Of a DNA stretch of 64,000 bases, positions 17,160 to 26,168 are shown piece by piece. The notes beneath the pieces were generated by a model. That model saw nothing but the letters and a program-made list of their open reading frames with translations, searched no databases and had not been told where the DNA came from. A program made the position numbers and the translations under genes. The stretch lies in NCBI RefSeq assembly GCF_032017025.1, contig NZ_DALZQO010000002.1:62001-126000 (forward strand), written 5' to 3'. The DNA is from Hydrogenoanaerobacterium sp032017025 (GTDB taxonomy: Bacteria > Bacillota > Clostridia > Oscillospirales > Ruminococcaceae). Within the stretch, counting starts at the first letter, position 1. Each line of letters starts with the position of its first letter.

Positions 17160-17942
17160 TCAATCCAAGTTACTATTGCTCTCTTTCATTTGTAAATGCA
17201 GAGAAGAAGTTTTCTTCCGTTCATCAACTTCTAAAATATAGGTCGCCCGGCTAGCAAGTACCAAACTTTTGGAAATCTGAACTGGCTTGTCTTTTTCATC
17301 AAAAGTGAGCTTAAAAATGGAAAACAGCGGATCACCTGGTGAACAGTGTAAACGCTGGCTGACCATCACATCAGCAATTTCTACGTTAAAGCGTTTATGG
17401 GCACGAGGTAAGTGCACACCATATACCTCTTTAATCAGTTGATAGGTAGAGATATTTTCACTTATCATATCAAACATTCCAGGAAAGCGTTCACACGGAT
17501 AATAGCACTCATCGTACAGGATTGGCTGATTGTCGTCATACATGGTGCGTTTCAACTCTATGATGGAAGAATCCTTTTCAATCTTTAGTGCATCAGCAAC
17601 CCAGTCTTCTGCAGGAACAATCTTCTTTGAGTGAATCACTCGGACTACTTTACGCCCCATCCGGTTCAATGTGTCAGTGAATCCTAAAATAGAATCTATT
17701 TTATTCTCGAATTTACTATGTTTTACGAAAGTACCTTTCCCTTGTTTGCGTTCTAGCATGCCTTCTTTTTCCAGCTCTTGAACAGCGCGCCGAACCGTAA
17801 TCCGGCTGATACCATAATGCTCTCCCAACTCTGCTTCGCTCGGCATTCGTTCGCCAAGAGAATAGACTCCGCTCATAATATCATTTTTAATGGCTATTTG
17901 AAGTTGTTCATAAAGTGGAGTCGCATGGTTAGCTTCTAGCAT
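17160..17942 (-). CDS. GntR family (HutC/UTRA subfamily) transcriptional regulator
   Basis: 260 residues from the ATG at 17942, which follows AAAGGAG by 6 bases. Winged HTH at 4-70 (GISRITVRRAVQELEKEGMLERKQGKGTFV) and a UTRA effector domain at 90-235 (FTDTLNRMG..., CYYPCERFPGMF). UTRA regulators sense phosphorylated sugars or similar metabolites. It lies 150 bp downstream of the FrlD-like kinase on the same strand, as FrlR does near frlD in enterobacteria. A perfect palindrome at 17974-17987 is a likely autoregulatory site. Confidence 0.88.
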   Translation of the reverse strand: MLEANHATPLYEQLQIAIKNDIMSGVYSLGERMPSEAELGEHYGISRITVRRAVQELEKEGMLERKQGKGTFVKHSKFENKIDSILGFTDTLNRMGRKVVRVIHSKKIVPAEDWVADALKIEKDSSIIELKRTMYDDNQPILYDECYYPCERFPGMFDMISENISTYQLIKEVYGVHLPRAHKRFNVEIADVMVSQRLHCSPGDPLFSIFKLTFDEKDKPVQISKSLVLASRATYILEVDERKKTSSLHLQMKESNSNLD

Positions 17943-17973
17943 AGTGGTCTCCTTTGACAAGACGTTTATAATT

Positions 17974-17987
17974 TTACAATATTGTAA
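17974..17987. promoter_or_regulatory. Probable GntR operator
   Basis: Perfect palindrome TTACAATATTGTAA, 32 bp upstream of the gntR start codon. Size and symmetry suit a GntR dimer. Confidence 0.5.
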
Positions 17988-18092
17988 TAGCAACGGCTAC
18001 CAATTTCTATTCTTAGCTTAACATATTCTTATCGTTTGTCAATGAAGAAATACACAGATTATGGTAATTGAAAACCTTTTTGTAGGCTTGTT

Positions 18093-18908
18093 CTACATTT
18101 GATGGGGATACCCGAAGCCACCATAGAAAGTGCAGGTTTTTGCGGAGCATTCTGCTGCAAAATCCAGTGCTTGAGTCATTTTCTCACTGCGGACAAACTC
18201 AGTAAGAAACCCGGCAATAAAGCTGTCCCCCGCACCCATAGTATCTACAACCGTAGTATCCTTAATGCCTTGATGAAAACGTACTCCCTGGTGGGAAAAC
18301 ACTGCACCCTGTTTACCTTGTGTTACACCAACGATTTCAGTGCCAAGCTGGTGACAGGTATCCATTAAAGCGTACACCTCGTTTTCTGTCATGTCCGAGC
18401 CTGAAAAAAAGGCGAAACGAATATGCGGGCAAACAGTTTTTAAATAATTTATATCTTTTCTCTCCGAAAAATCAAATGAAATCTGACAGTGCTTCTGCAT
18501 CTTGGCAAGCTCCGGCTCAATACTGGAAAAACAGCTTGTATGGCATACGTCAAAGCCTTGGATGTAGAGGAGATCTTCCGGCGTGAGAAGGAGGCGTACA
18601 ATATGCTGCGCGGTATTTTTGGGTCCTCCTATAAATATACGGTCGCCTTCCTCATTGAGAGAAACCTCCGGCTTTCCACTTTGTGCGCAAATAGTTCTCG
18701 AATGATTGTACCTGACCTGCTCTTGGTCGAGTGCCCATTTGATATGGGTAGCGTTCTCATCGTTGCCGAACACGCCGATATAAGCAACCTCATCAAATCC
18801 GTTGCGCTTGCAGTTTACCGCCACATTTACTGCGTTACCTCCGGGATAGTATATTTTTTGGTCAATATAGCAATCCGTTACATTATCTCCAACTGCGATC
18901 ATTTTCAT
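18093..18908 (-). CDS. PfkB-family kinase, fructoselysine 6-kinase-like
   Basis: 271 residues from the ATG at 18908 (site AGGAAA upstream). It follows FrlD closely in pattern: VGDNVTDCYID, YYPGGNAVNVAVNCKRNGF, a middle SFDFSERKD, and DTMGAGDSFIAGFL with the catalytic Asp near residue 225. FrlD phosphorylates fructoselysine on C6. There is no adjacent deglycase (FrlB) or transporter, so this may be a kinase for another Amadori product or an orphan whose partners are elsewhere. The GntR/UTRA gene follows. Confidence 0.75.
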   Translation of the reverse strand: MKMIAVGDNVTDCYIDQKIYYPGGNAVNVAVNCKRNGFDEVAYIGVFGNDENATHIKWALDQEQVRYNHSRTICAQSGKPEVSLNEEGDRIFIGGPKNTAQHIVRLLLTPEDLLYIQGFDVCHTSCFSSIEPELAKMQKHCQISFDFSERKDINYLKTVCPHIRFAFFSGSDMTENEVYALMDTCHQLGTEIVGVTQGKQGAVFSHQGVRFHQGIKDTTVVDTMGAGDSFIAGFLTEFVRSEKMTQALDFAAECSAKTCTFYGGFGYPHQM

Positions 18909-19000
18909 AATGATTTCCTGCCTTTCGATTATCTGTGTTGCCGTTACTGTATCATACTTAAAAAATGCTTTGCATAATCGAACGTGCAAGGGGACTTTTT

Positions 19001-19132
19001 ATGAAAACACTAGTTAAGGGTTTGGTCGCACTGACAACGATTTCAGTTGGTTGGTTTTTAGGAATCGTAGTGGCTTTGCATGGTGGAAAACACTTGTTTT
19101 TGCAGGAGCTTGTGCTACTATTGGGCAAGTAG
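19001..19132 (+). CDS. Small hydrophobic protein (43 aa), hypothetical
   Basis: ATG with AGGGG 8 bases upstream and 43 codons to TAG. One strong hydrophobic helix (about residues 8-27, LVALTTISVGWFLGIVVAL) followed by a short polar tail. It could be a real small membrane protein or the start of a decayed larger membrane protein. No homologue is recognised. Confidence 0.3.
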   Translation: MKTLVKGLVALTTISVGWFLGIVVALHGGKHLFLQELVLLLGK

Positions 19133-19291
19133 TTTATAATTTGTTACGTGGCATAGATAAAAGGTATTCCTCAAAATAGTTATGCGGCTGCTATGGGAAC
19201 AGCATGTGTATTGGACAAGGCTGGTCATCCTCTCATCTCAAATCAGTGTTTTAACGATTACGAAACAGATTATATGCTGTTGCACATAACA

Positions 19292-19328
19292 AAAAAAGAT
19301 AGGCGAGCTTATCTCATCTATCTTTTTT
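19292..19328 (+). terminator. Hairpin terminator
   Basis: AAAAAAGATAG / CTATCTTTTTT with a 15-base loop and T run; bidirectional in form. The surrounding 19133-19553 holds no recognisable gene. Confidence 0.6.
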
Positions 19329-19444
19329 CATCTTGATCTTAATTTACCGTATGTTACTCAATATTACACACTTTTCCGTATTTAGTATGCTATTTTTAAT
19401 GCCGGATATGTTTATTCACGCTTAAAACTTAGACAGTATTAGAT

Positions 19445-19496
19445 TTTTACCTATATTATTTATCTCATCACCTAAATAAGTCGAAGATGAACTCAT
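19445..19496. repeat. Dispersed repeat C, copy 1
   Basis: About 52 bases, close to 41555-41606 (shared TAAGTCGAAGATGAACTCAT and CATATTATTTATC-like left part). Nature unknown; perhaps an IS end or regulatory scar. Confidence 0.55.
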
Positions 19497-19553
19497 TTAT
19501 TCGAGATGTGCCTAAGAGCAATAATTTTGTATGTGCCGAAAATTAATAAATTG

Positions 19554-20576
19554 CTATAATACGGCCAGTCCTTGAGCGCCTACCTGTGGTAGTTTTGTAT
19601 CCTTATAGACCTGCAATAGAGATAAATGCCCATTCCTAGTTTCAAATACGCTTATTGAGCCTTCATTGCCATTTAGAACATAAAAATTTTGGCCCGATCT
19701 ATCAATTGCGCTATCCAGTGGAGCGCCTGTTCCTTGCCGAGTACTTGGAATACTTCCATCAACAGTGAGACTTCCGTCATTACTAATTAAGTAATTTGTT
19801 ATTGTCCCGCTGCCTGCGTTTGATGTATATGCGCGTTTTCCCTTTGAATCAACTGAAACCCAACAGGTCGCCTTTTGATGATTTAATACAGAACCACTGA
19901 TAACAGTGAGAACTCCGTCTGCTGCAACATTATAAGATGACAAAGCATTGGGACCTGCTTCACTGACGAACAAAAGATTATTATTGAGGAAAGCAGAGCC
20001 AAAGGGGACTGTACCGATAGAACGGTATATTTTCAGACTCAATAATGTGCCATCACTTTGTACTTGATAGATGCTGAGAGCATTGGTTGTCTTTTCACTG
20101 ACAACGAGCTTATGCCCCAAATTGCTGATAACAACACATGCGGGGCCAGCATTCGCTGCGCTCAGTGGCATAGTCCCACCACTTATCTGGCTTAGATGAC
20201 CATCTGCGCTTACCTGAAAACCGGTTACATTGGAAGGGTGGGTAGCATCACCGGAATTGGTCACATAAAGAAAATTGTCAATTGCGGCAAGACTGTTTGG
20301 ACGGATTCCCCCAGAATAGGCTACATCAACGAGCATAAGTCTGTCTTGTTGCACAAGGAAGCTGCTGATATTATTGCTACCTGCATTTACAGCAAATAAA
20401 AAGCGACCATCGCCTGATAGGATAACCGATCCTTGAGACCCTAAAGGATCTACAGTTGGTTCGCCAGTACCATTACCATGTGTCATATAGACTTCAGCAT
20501 CGGATAGCATTCCCGTCATATCTCGCTTAATAGCAACAATGCTGTTATTTACTGCATTTGACATGGAAAATACCAT
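19554..20576 (-). CDS. Lactonase-family seven-bladed beta-propeller protein
   Basis: 340 residues with repeating propeller blades (LSGDGRFLFAVNAGSNNISSF, IDNFLYVTNSGD, SVDSKGKRAYTSNAGSGTI, IDRSGQNFYVLNGNEGSISVF), as in the 6-phosphogluconolactonase/YkgB and YncE-like families. There is no clear signal peptide, so it is probably cytoplasmic. A sugar lactone hydrolase role would suit the sugar-acid setting, but the family also has non-enzymatic members. It stands alone between two terminator/repeat zones. Confidence 0.75.
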   Translation of the reverse strand: MVFSMSNAVNNSIVAIKRDMTGMLSDAEVYMTHGNGTGEPTVDPLGSQGSVILSGDGRFLFAVNAGSNNISSFLVQQDRLMLVDVAYSGGIRPNSLAAIDNFLYVTNSGDATHPSNVTGFQVSADGHLSQISGGTMPLSAANAGPACVVISNLGHKLVVSEKTTNALSIYQVQSDGTLLSLKIYRSIGTVPFGSAFLNNNLLFVSEAGPNALSSYNVAADGVLTVISGSVLNHQKATCWVSVDSKGKRAYTSNAGSGTITNYLISNDGSLTVDGSIPSTRQGTGAPLDSAIDRSGQNFYVLNGNEGSISVFETRNGHLSLLQVYKDTKLPQVGAQGLAVL

Positions 20577-20867
20577 TCCATCTCCACCTTTATATTATAT
20601 TTATTAAAATGATTAACTATAGTCATATTATTCGATAGTGTCTAACCATGACACCCTAATACATTCTAAAAAATAAATTTTATGGATTCGCGGCAGAGGT
20701 TATTATATCGGAGATATATCAATAGCTGGCTTGGACGCTGATATACTCGTATACCTATGTAATATACATGAGCTTAGATAACTCTAATCAAACTTATGAA
20801 GAACAAAATGAGCATTAGCTGTAGTAGATTGATTTTCTATAATGTTAAAAAGGACTAGCCATGATGC

Positions 20868-21077
20868 TCAGCTGAACATCATGGCTAAAGAATTTGCATT
20901 AACTGCAGCCTGCAACTGACCGTCATCTACATGTGTATATATTTCTATTGCCTCAATGCTTTCATGGCCGAGAATTTTTCGCAGAGATCGGATATCGATC
21001 CGGCCACATTTATACATAAGTGTAGCCGTCATGTGATGCAATTTGTGCTGATAATCCCTCGGGGTTGATGACAGCGG
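20868..21077 (-). pseudogene. Tyrosine recombinase (integrase) C-terminal remnant
   Basis: 70 open codons follow an in-frame TAG. The text DYQHKLHHMTATLMYKCG...LRKILGHESIEAIEIYTHV is the catalytic end of a Xer/Tn916-type integrase: H-x-x-R has become HKLHH, and the LGH and nucleophile Tyr in EIYTHV are kept. The N-terminal two thirds are missing and the active-site Arg is lost, so it is dead. Confidence 0.7.
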
Positions 21078-21144
21078 CTACAGGGTAGGGCACAAATTAA
21101 AAAGACTATGATGACGCGGTTGCCCCGTACTGAGTAGCCCCTTT

Positions 21145-21642
21145 TTATAAGCCCTTCACATAGGCGATTATCGAATCTATGGTTCGCTTATCTTCAAAAT
21201 TCACTTTTGAATTATAAGTATCGAGAAACTCTTTGTCATCAGCTTCTCGCTCAGATTCAGGCTTTCTTTGAATCATACCTTTCATCATAGCCATCATGAC
21301 TTTATGGACAGGACCAAGTTTTTTGTAGTCTATCCCCCCGCGTAGATGAAAAAATTTCGTTTTTGCGAAAAGCTCCGGCGTAAAGTTTTTGTTTATGATT
21401 GCACTGTAGTCTGTTGAGTTGGGATCGGCTAATCCAACGGTAAATACAATATGGTTTTTACAGGGATTTTGAGTAACCAGTTTTACACCTGCGATACCAC
21501 CTGCATCGTATTGACTTAGAATTTTTGGTTTAACCGTTTGAGCTGCAAATAAATCTGCATTCAGTGCCGAAGCAATCCATTCAGCATACTTGCGAGTTGA
21601 GCCGTACTTTGATGTGTACGCCACTAAAATCTTTTTAGGCAT
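21145..21642 (-). CDS. Flavodoxin-domain protein (HemG-like) with shortened FMN loop
   Basis: 165 residues, flavodoxin-like fold. The FMN phosphate loop TSKYGST (10-16) is intact, but at residues 45-50 QYDAGGIAGVK runs straight through where relatives usually have about nine more residues (a strand plus a Gly-rich loop of the YDTIIxGGGLYAGG type). Relatives reduce or oxidise small molecules such as protoporphyrinogen via FMN. The start codon overlaps the end of the MarR gene by 8 bp, so the two are translationally coupled. The deletion may impair FMN binding. Confidence 0.75.
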   Translation of the reverse strand: MPKKILVAYTSKYGSTRKYAEWIASALNADLFAAQTVKPKILSQYDAGGIAGVKLVTQNPCKNHIVFTVGLADPNSTDYSAIINKNFTPELFAKTKFFHLRGGIDYKKLGPVHKVMMAMMKGMIQRKPESEREADDKEFLDTYNSKVNFEDKRTIDSIIAYVKGL

Positions 21643-22096
21643 TCGCTGTCCCTCCGTTTATGTTATCTAAATTCTCAAATATTTTCATTAACGAACCGCT
21701 TAAATCAGTAATTTCATCCATGCTCATGCCAGAGAACATGCTGTCAATAAACTGCGTTGCAATTTGTTCATTATCTTTGTCCCACTGCTCGCATTGATCG
21801 CTTGCTGTTATCCGCATGGCTCTGCCGTCTTTCTCGTCGTTATGGACTGTCACAAAGCCTTTTTCGGCCAGCTTCACAACAAGTTGCTTTGTGTTTTGGT
21901 GAGAAGTATCGCAAGCTGCTGCAAGTTGTTTTAGCGTGGGTGGCTGCTCAAATAATCCCAATACCAAAATTACAAACCATTGCTTGGCAGTTAGGTCTTT
22001 CATCTGCGAATCCATTTTGCTTTGAAGACGATTAGCAACGCGAAACAGATACCCAAATACTATTAGTCTTTTATCCATCGTATCAAAATCGTACAC
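21635..22096 (-). CDS. MarR family transcriptional regulator
   Basis: 153 residues with a central winged HTH (about 45-110: PPTLKQLAAACDTSHQNTKQLVVKLAEKGFV, then a DGRAM wing) and flanking dimerisation helices. MarR proteins usually repress neighbours and respond to phenolic or oxidative signals. It is the first gene of a two-gene operon with the flavodoxin, and a perfect operator-like palindrome lies 35 bp upstream. Confidence 0.88.
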   Translation of the reverse strand: MYDFDTMDKRLIVFGYLFRVANRLQSKMDSQMKDLTAKQWFVILVLGLFEQPPTLKQLAAACDTSHQNTKQLVVKLAEKGFVTVHNDEKDGRAMRITASDQCEQWDKDNEQIATQFIDSMFSGMSMDEITDLSGSLMKIFENLDNINGGTANA

Positions 22097-22130
22097 CGGC
22101 GCCCCTCCATGATAAGTAATATATTCCCTA

Positions 22131-22152
22131 TATAGGTATTATATTACCTATA
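22131..22152. promoter_or_regulatory. Probable MarR operator
   Basis: TATAGGTA-ttatat-TACCTATA, perfect 8-bp arms with a 6-base spacer, just upstream of the marR gene. Geometry suits autoregulation by a MarR dimer. Confidence 0.65.
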
Positions 22153-22204
22153 TGCAGCCTTTGTCAATAACTATATAGAAAAAAATAGAATTGACGCTTC
22201 CTAG

Positions 22205-22444
22205 GAGGAAAAGGCATACCGAAAGGGTTACAACTTTCAGTTCGAAGGCGATTTGAAAATTTTGCACCACCGCAAAAAGCTTGTCGTGCGTGCCGTGACC
22301 TGTACATTTATGCCCACACGCCCCGATTTAAAGGATGCAGTATACAGCTACGCAAAAGAAAACGGATGCGAAGGTATGGGCAGCCAATGGGTGGTAGATA
22401 GCCAGACCGAGGGAGGCCTTACCGGAAATTATTATCCAGCTTAA
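22205..22444 (+). pseudogene. Unrecognised gene fragment fused to deacetylase repeat
   Basis: 79 open codons after a TAG, ending at TAA. Text such as YRKGYNFQFEGDLKILHHRK and AVYSYAKENGCEGMGSQWVV looks like genuine protein but the family is not recognised and there is no start near the upstream stop apart from a TTG. The last codons run into the diverged deacetylase repeat (22425-22518), so it is a chimera of two remnants. Confidence 0.3.
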
Positions 22445-22518
22445 GGATAAAGATTTTAGTGGGAGAGATTATCTACTACGATAATTTCAATATAGACATA
22501 CAGAGGAGGCAGCATAAA
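22425..22518 (+). repeat. Dispersed repeat B, copy 2 (deacetylase 3' end)
   Basis: Diverged and slightly shortened copy of 4546-4652. No intact deacetylase is present at either site. Between here and 22715 I see no gene. Confidence 0.6.
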
Positions 22519-22714
22519 CAATAATATGCGTATAAAAAGTAAAACGGCAAGGTGATGTTGTTTCCTCTACGTGGCGAAAATTTGGGATCAAACATGTTTA
22601 CATTAACCTGTATAAACTATTTAAGGGAGATGAGATCAGCAGGTTACAGTGCTTGCTACAGTGGAAGAATTACTGCTGTAGATTTAAGCCAAGTGCTTAA
22701 TAGCACATATTAGC

Positions 22715-22891
22715 TCTACAGCTGCTTTTGTGCCATTTATTCAAGTGGGGAAAGTTTTGGGTGTTTCGATTCTCGGCAAAATTGGTGATATATCCCGATT
22801 CCCAGAGCTGAAAAAGCTAGCTACCTTTGTTGGCATTGCCCCATCCATACACCAAGCTATTTATGCAATAACCATTTTGCAACACCTTTGA
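22715..22891 (+). pseudogene. IS110-family transposase C-terminal remnant
   Basis: The frame reads GKIGDISRFPELKKLATFVGIAPSIHQ, the conserved transposase_20 motif (xIGDIxRF...KLxAxxGxxPSxxQ) of IS110/IS116/IS902 elements. It stops soon after at TGA and the DEDD N-terminal domain is absent. No element ends could be defined. Confidence 0.65.
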
Positions 22892-23168
22892 TATGTAGCA
22901 AATATATTACGAGTGTACCCCTAAATCACATTCTTACACACCCGAAGATTCCGAAGCGGAAGTTTTGACTGCAACTTCTTTTATATGTGAAACAGCATGA
23001 AGTACAAATAAACAGCATATCTGCTGGTATTTCCTTTTATAAAACCTTCTTGTTTTGTAAGAAATGGATATATCGCGATCAAGTAGTCTATACAGTCTGG
23101 TGAATTTTCCTCTAAATTCGTTTTGTTGTTTTTTTGCACAGATTGCATCCACAATGAAAGAGATTGAT

Positions 23169-23178
23169 ATGCTATACT
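23169..23178 (+). promoter_or_regulatory. Candidate extended -10 promoter for the DASS operon
   Basis: ATGCTATACT contains TGN-TATACT, an extended -10 hexamer, about 145 bp before the transporter ATG. No good -35 is seen at the right distance. The 22900-23320 interval shows no convincing gene on either strand. Confidence 0.3.
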
Positions 23179-23323
23179 GATAACACTAAATCCAAATGTC
23201 GCGATATCGGGTTTTAAAGTTTCAAGGTGACGTTTTGAAAGGACCGCGCATTCTTTCAAGGCACCGCACATAACAGCGGAACAAACAAAAAGGCACCCAA
23301 ATATAAGATAGGGGGTCATAACA

Positions 23324-24748
23324 ATGATAACAAAAACTACTCCCAAGGTGATGAATCTCAAGCGAATTATCTATTTGATCCTGATTTTTGGCGGGTTTGC
23401 AATCATGCACAATTTTGTGCCCAGTGGGCTGGACCAGGCAAGCTGGGATGGATTTCTGGTTCTATTCGTAGCAGTTTTCCTTTGGCTGACCGAAGCCGTT
23501 CCGATGGCGGTTACCTCTGTGTTTGTGCTGTTTTTTGCGGCATGGATGGGGGTGGAGAGTCAGGAAAAGATTCTGTCCGGATTCTCCGGTACCGGTGTAT
23601 TCTTCCTGCTAGCGGCTATGATTATCGGCCAGATTTTTACCAAAGCCGGGCTGGGCAAGCGTATTTCCCTCTACATACTGCCGCTACTGGGAAACAAAGC
23701 GAACATGGTACTGCTCAGCGTTATGCTGGGCACCTGTATCGTCTCAATGTTCTTGGCTGATATTCCGACCGCACTCATCTTTTTCGGCATCTGTGCACCC
23801 CTTTTGGAGCAAAACGGCTGCGTGCCGGGGCAATCCAAGTATGGGCGAGCATTGATGTTGGGGATTCCAATTGCATCCGCCCTGGGCGGAATTGGAACAC
23901 CCGCCGGAAGCGGCATGAACGCAATCACCATGTCGCTGCTGAAAAGCATCTGCGGGGTGGAGATTACGTTTACCCAATGGTCGGTGGTCGGCGTTCCGGT
24001 AGCGATTGTAAGCACCGTTTTGGCATGGCTGTTTCTGACTGCGTTTTACAAATCAGAAATTGATGTAGTTAAGGGCTTGGATGCTCTGAAAGAGGACAGA
24101 AAAAGCATTGGCCCTATGCGTGGAAGAGAGCTGAAGTTCACGATTGTTTTTATCGTTATGGTGATTCTTTGGTTCATTCCAAAATACACTGGTATCAATA
24201 TGTATATGACCGCGTGGGCGGGCATCTTTGTAATGTCTATGCCGGGAATGGATATGGTGGACTGGAAAGAGATTAACGGAAACATCGACTGGTCGACCGT
24301 TTTAATCTGCGGTGCGGCCACTGCACTCGCAGCCGTGGTCTCCAATCTGGGTTCGGGTGAATGGCTGAGCGGTATTCTGGCGAATCTGTTCCTATCCGAA
24401 GTGGCCGGAATGGGGCTGATGGTGCTGCTGCTGGTGATCAATATTATGATGGCGGTCGGACACTATCCCATGCCGCAGGGCGTCTCTCTGGTCGGACTCT
24501 GTCTGCCAGTGGTGGGGGCGCTGGCAATCGAGTTAGGGCTCAATCCCATTGTGGTTGCTATGCCGGTGTGTATGTCCACCAGCATGCTGATGCTGATCCC
24601 CATCGACCCCACCTGTTACACCACCTATTCGGGTGGTTACTGGAGGATTAAGGACATGATGGGAAGCGGCGTGATCATTACGGTTGGATATATTGTTGTC
24701 AGCACCCTGTGGATTACAATGGTTGCGGGAATGGGATTGCTTGGTTAA
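23324..24748 (+). CDS. DASS/SLC13-family anion (dicarboxylate/sulfate-type) symporter
   Basis: 474 residues, about 11-12 hydrophobic helices, divalent anion:Na+ symporter family. Seen: early WLTEAVPMAVTSVFVL, a first SNT-like re-entrant region (GIPIASALGGIGTPAGSGMN) and a second near CMSTSMLMLIPIDPTCYTTYSGG. These positions bind Na+ and the carboxylate in characterised members. It probably imports the organic acid used by the downstream oxidoreductase, synthetase or decarboxylase genes (inference). The start is preceded by AGGGGG. Confidence 0.88.
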   Translation: MITKTTPKVMNLKRIIYLILIFGGFAIMHNFVPSGLDQASWDGFLVLFVAVFLWLTEAVPMAVTSVFVLFFAAWMGVESQEKILSGFSGTGVFFLLAAMIIGQIFTKAGLGKRISLYILPLLGNKANMVLLSVMLGTCIVSMFLADIPTALIFFGICAPLLEQNGCVPGQSKYGRALMLGIPIASALGGIGTPAGSGMNAITMSLLKSICGVEITFTQWSVVGVPVAIVSTVLAWLFLTAFYKSEIDVVKGLDALKEDRKSIGPMRGRELKFTIVFIVMVILWFIPKYTGINMYMTAWAGIFVMSMPGMDMVDWKEINGNIDWSTVLICGAATALAAVVSNLGSGEWLSGILANLFLSEVAGMGLMVLLLVINIMMAVGHYPMPQGVSLVGLCLPVVGALAIELGLNPIVVAMPVCMSTSMLMLIPIDPTCYTTYSGGYWRIKDMMGSGVIITVGYIVVSTLWITMVAGMGLLG

Positions 24749-24778
24749 TCGAAAACTACAAGACAAAGGTAAGGAGAA

Positions 24779-24808
24779 TTGCTTTTTGCTGATGAAGAAA
24801 GGTATACT
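24779..24808 (+). promoter_or_regulatory. Promoter of the Lrp/oxidoreductase operon
   Basis: TTGCTT, 18-base spacer, TATACT (24803-24808), 54 bases before the lrp ATG. Confidence 0.6.
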
Positions 24809-24861
24809 GTAGATACTTAATCTGGGCGAAACCAGTGTTCATATGAAAGAGGGGTATCTCA

Positions 24862-25329
24862 ATGTATCAGATGGATAAAACAGATTACGAGATTTTAGAG
24901 ATTTTGAAAGCGGACGGCAGAAGCTCCTATTCGGACATCGCCGAGCAGGTTCACCTGTCTCGGGTAGCTGTCCGGGAGCGGATCATCGGCATGAAGAAAA
25001 GCGGCATCATCCGCGGATTTACTGTTGTGATCGACGCCAAAGCATATCAGAAATTTGCATCCATCTTTTTGGATGTCGAGGTGGAGCCGAACAAGCTACA
25101 CAGTGTTGCGAGACAACTGGTAGAAATGAAAGAAATCGCCATCGTTTCGCAGCATACCGGGCTGACCGGACTTCATGTACACGCTTACATCGACAGCATC
25201 GGAAATCTCTCTCAATATCTGGAGGAGAATATCTATTCCATCGACGGCGTCAAAAGTATTCAGTCACATATCCTCATCAGACAGTACAAAACCAATTCCT
25301 ACCTTGCCAGATACAGTGACGGAGATTAG
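24862..25329 (+). CDS. Lrp/AsnC family transcriptional regulator
   Basis: 155 residues: N-terminal HTH (DYEILEILKADGRSSYSDIAEQVHLSRVAVRERI, about 6-50) and a C-terminal RAM/AsnC ligand domain (65-145). These proteins respond to amino acids or related 2-oxoacids. Its place directly before the 2-oxoacid:ferredoxin oxidoreductase genes, with 34 bp between, points to local control of that operon. Confidence 0.88.
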   Translation: MYQMDKTDYEILEILKADGRSSYSDIAEQVHLSRVAVRERIIGMKKSGIIRGFTVVIDAKAYQKFASIFLDVEVEPNKLHSVARQLVEMKEIAIVSQHTGLTGLHVHAYIDSIGNLSQYLEENIYSIDGVKSIQSHILIRQYKTNSYLARYSDGD

Positions 25330-25363
25330 AAGTTGATCTCCTTGTAAGGAGGCAAATAAACAA

Positions 25364-25894
25364 ATGTGGGAATTTAAGTTTTATTCCCGCGGGGGACAGG
25401 GCGCTGTCACCGCCGCGAAAATACTAATTAATGCCGCGATCTTGGAGGGGAAATTCGGACAGGCTATCCCCTCTTACGGGCAGGAAAGAAAGGGCGCGCC
25501 CGTCTATACTTACGCACGCATTGCGGATACCACGATCGACGTCAAATCTTATGTTTACCATCCGAATTGCGTGGTTTGCTTTGACCCCAGCTTGGGCGAT
25601 CTGGGTATTAATGTCACCGAAGGGATTCGCCCGAATTCCGTTCTGGTGGCAAACTCCCCTGAAAAATGTCTGGAGCATGAGAACTTCTCCACCCTCGTAT
25701 TCGTAGATGCGGATAAAATCACCCATGAGATGGTGGGCGAGGTTCCGCCGAATATGGCGATGTTGGGTGCTTTGGCTAAGGCCACGGGCTGTGTTTCCAT
25801 TGAAAGCCTAACCAAAGCGATTCAAATGAGAATTCCAGGAAAGGCAGGGGAATTGAATGCAAGAACTTGTAAAGCAGCGTATGAAAATGCTTGA
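25364..25894 (+). CDS. 2-oxoacid:ferredoxin oxidoreductase, gamma subunit
   Basis: 176 residues, POR_gamma domain: FKFYSRGGQGAVTAAKIL at the N-terminus is the family signature (GxGGQG type), followed by QAIPSYGQERKGAPVYTYARI. First of four subunit genes in the order gamma-delta-alpha-beta, as in archaeal-type pyruvate and 2-ketoisovalerate oxidoreductases. It overlaps the delta subunit start by 38 bp. Confidence 0.92.
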   Translation: MWEFKFYSRGGQGAVTAAKILINAAILEGKFGQAIPSYGQERKGAPVYTYARIADTTIDVKSYVYHPNCVVCFDPSLGDLGINVTEGIRPNSVLVANSPEKCLEHENFSTLVFVDADKITHEMVGEVPPNMAMLGALAKATGCVSIESLTKAIQMRIPGKAGELNARTCKAAYENA

Positions 25895-26168
25895 AAACCA
25901 TCCCAAGTTGGTGGGTCCCTACTCTATTAAAATTTCCGATGTAAAAACCGGAACCTGGCGTTATCGCCGCCCTGTTATCCGGCAGGAAGGTTGCATTTTG
26001 TGCGGCATCTGTGCGGAATATTGCCCCTGCGGCGTTGTGGAAAAGCGGGATGGCAAAATGGTCATCGACTACACCTACTGTAAAGGTTGCGGCATCTGTA
26101 CGGTGGAGTGTCCCAAGAAAACGATTGATTTTGTTCTTGAATCTGATTATAAGGAGGAGAAGAAGTAA
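25857..26168 (+). CDS. 2-oxoacid:ferredoxin oxidoreductase, delta subunit (2[4Fe-4S] ferredoxin)
   Basis: 103 residues with two Cx2Cx2Cx3C sets, CILCGICAEYCPC and CKGCGICTVECP, which bind two [4Fe-4S] clusters and pass electrons from the TPP site to external ferredoxin. ATG 25857 is preceded by AGGGGAA; ATG 25881 is an alternative. The stop overlaps the alpha-subunit ATG by one base. Confidence 0.92.
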   Translation: MQELVKQRMKMLENHPKLVGPYSIKISDVKTGTWRYRRPVIRQEGCILCGICAEYCPCGVVEKRDGKMVIDYTYCKGCGICTVECPKKTIDFVLESDYKEEKK

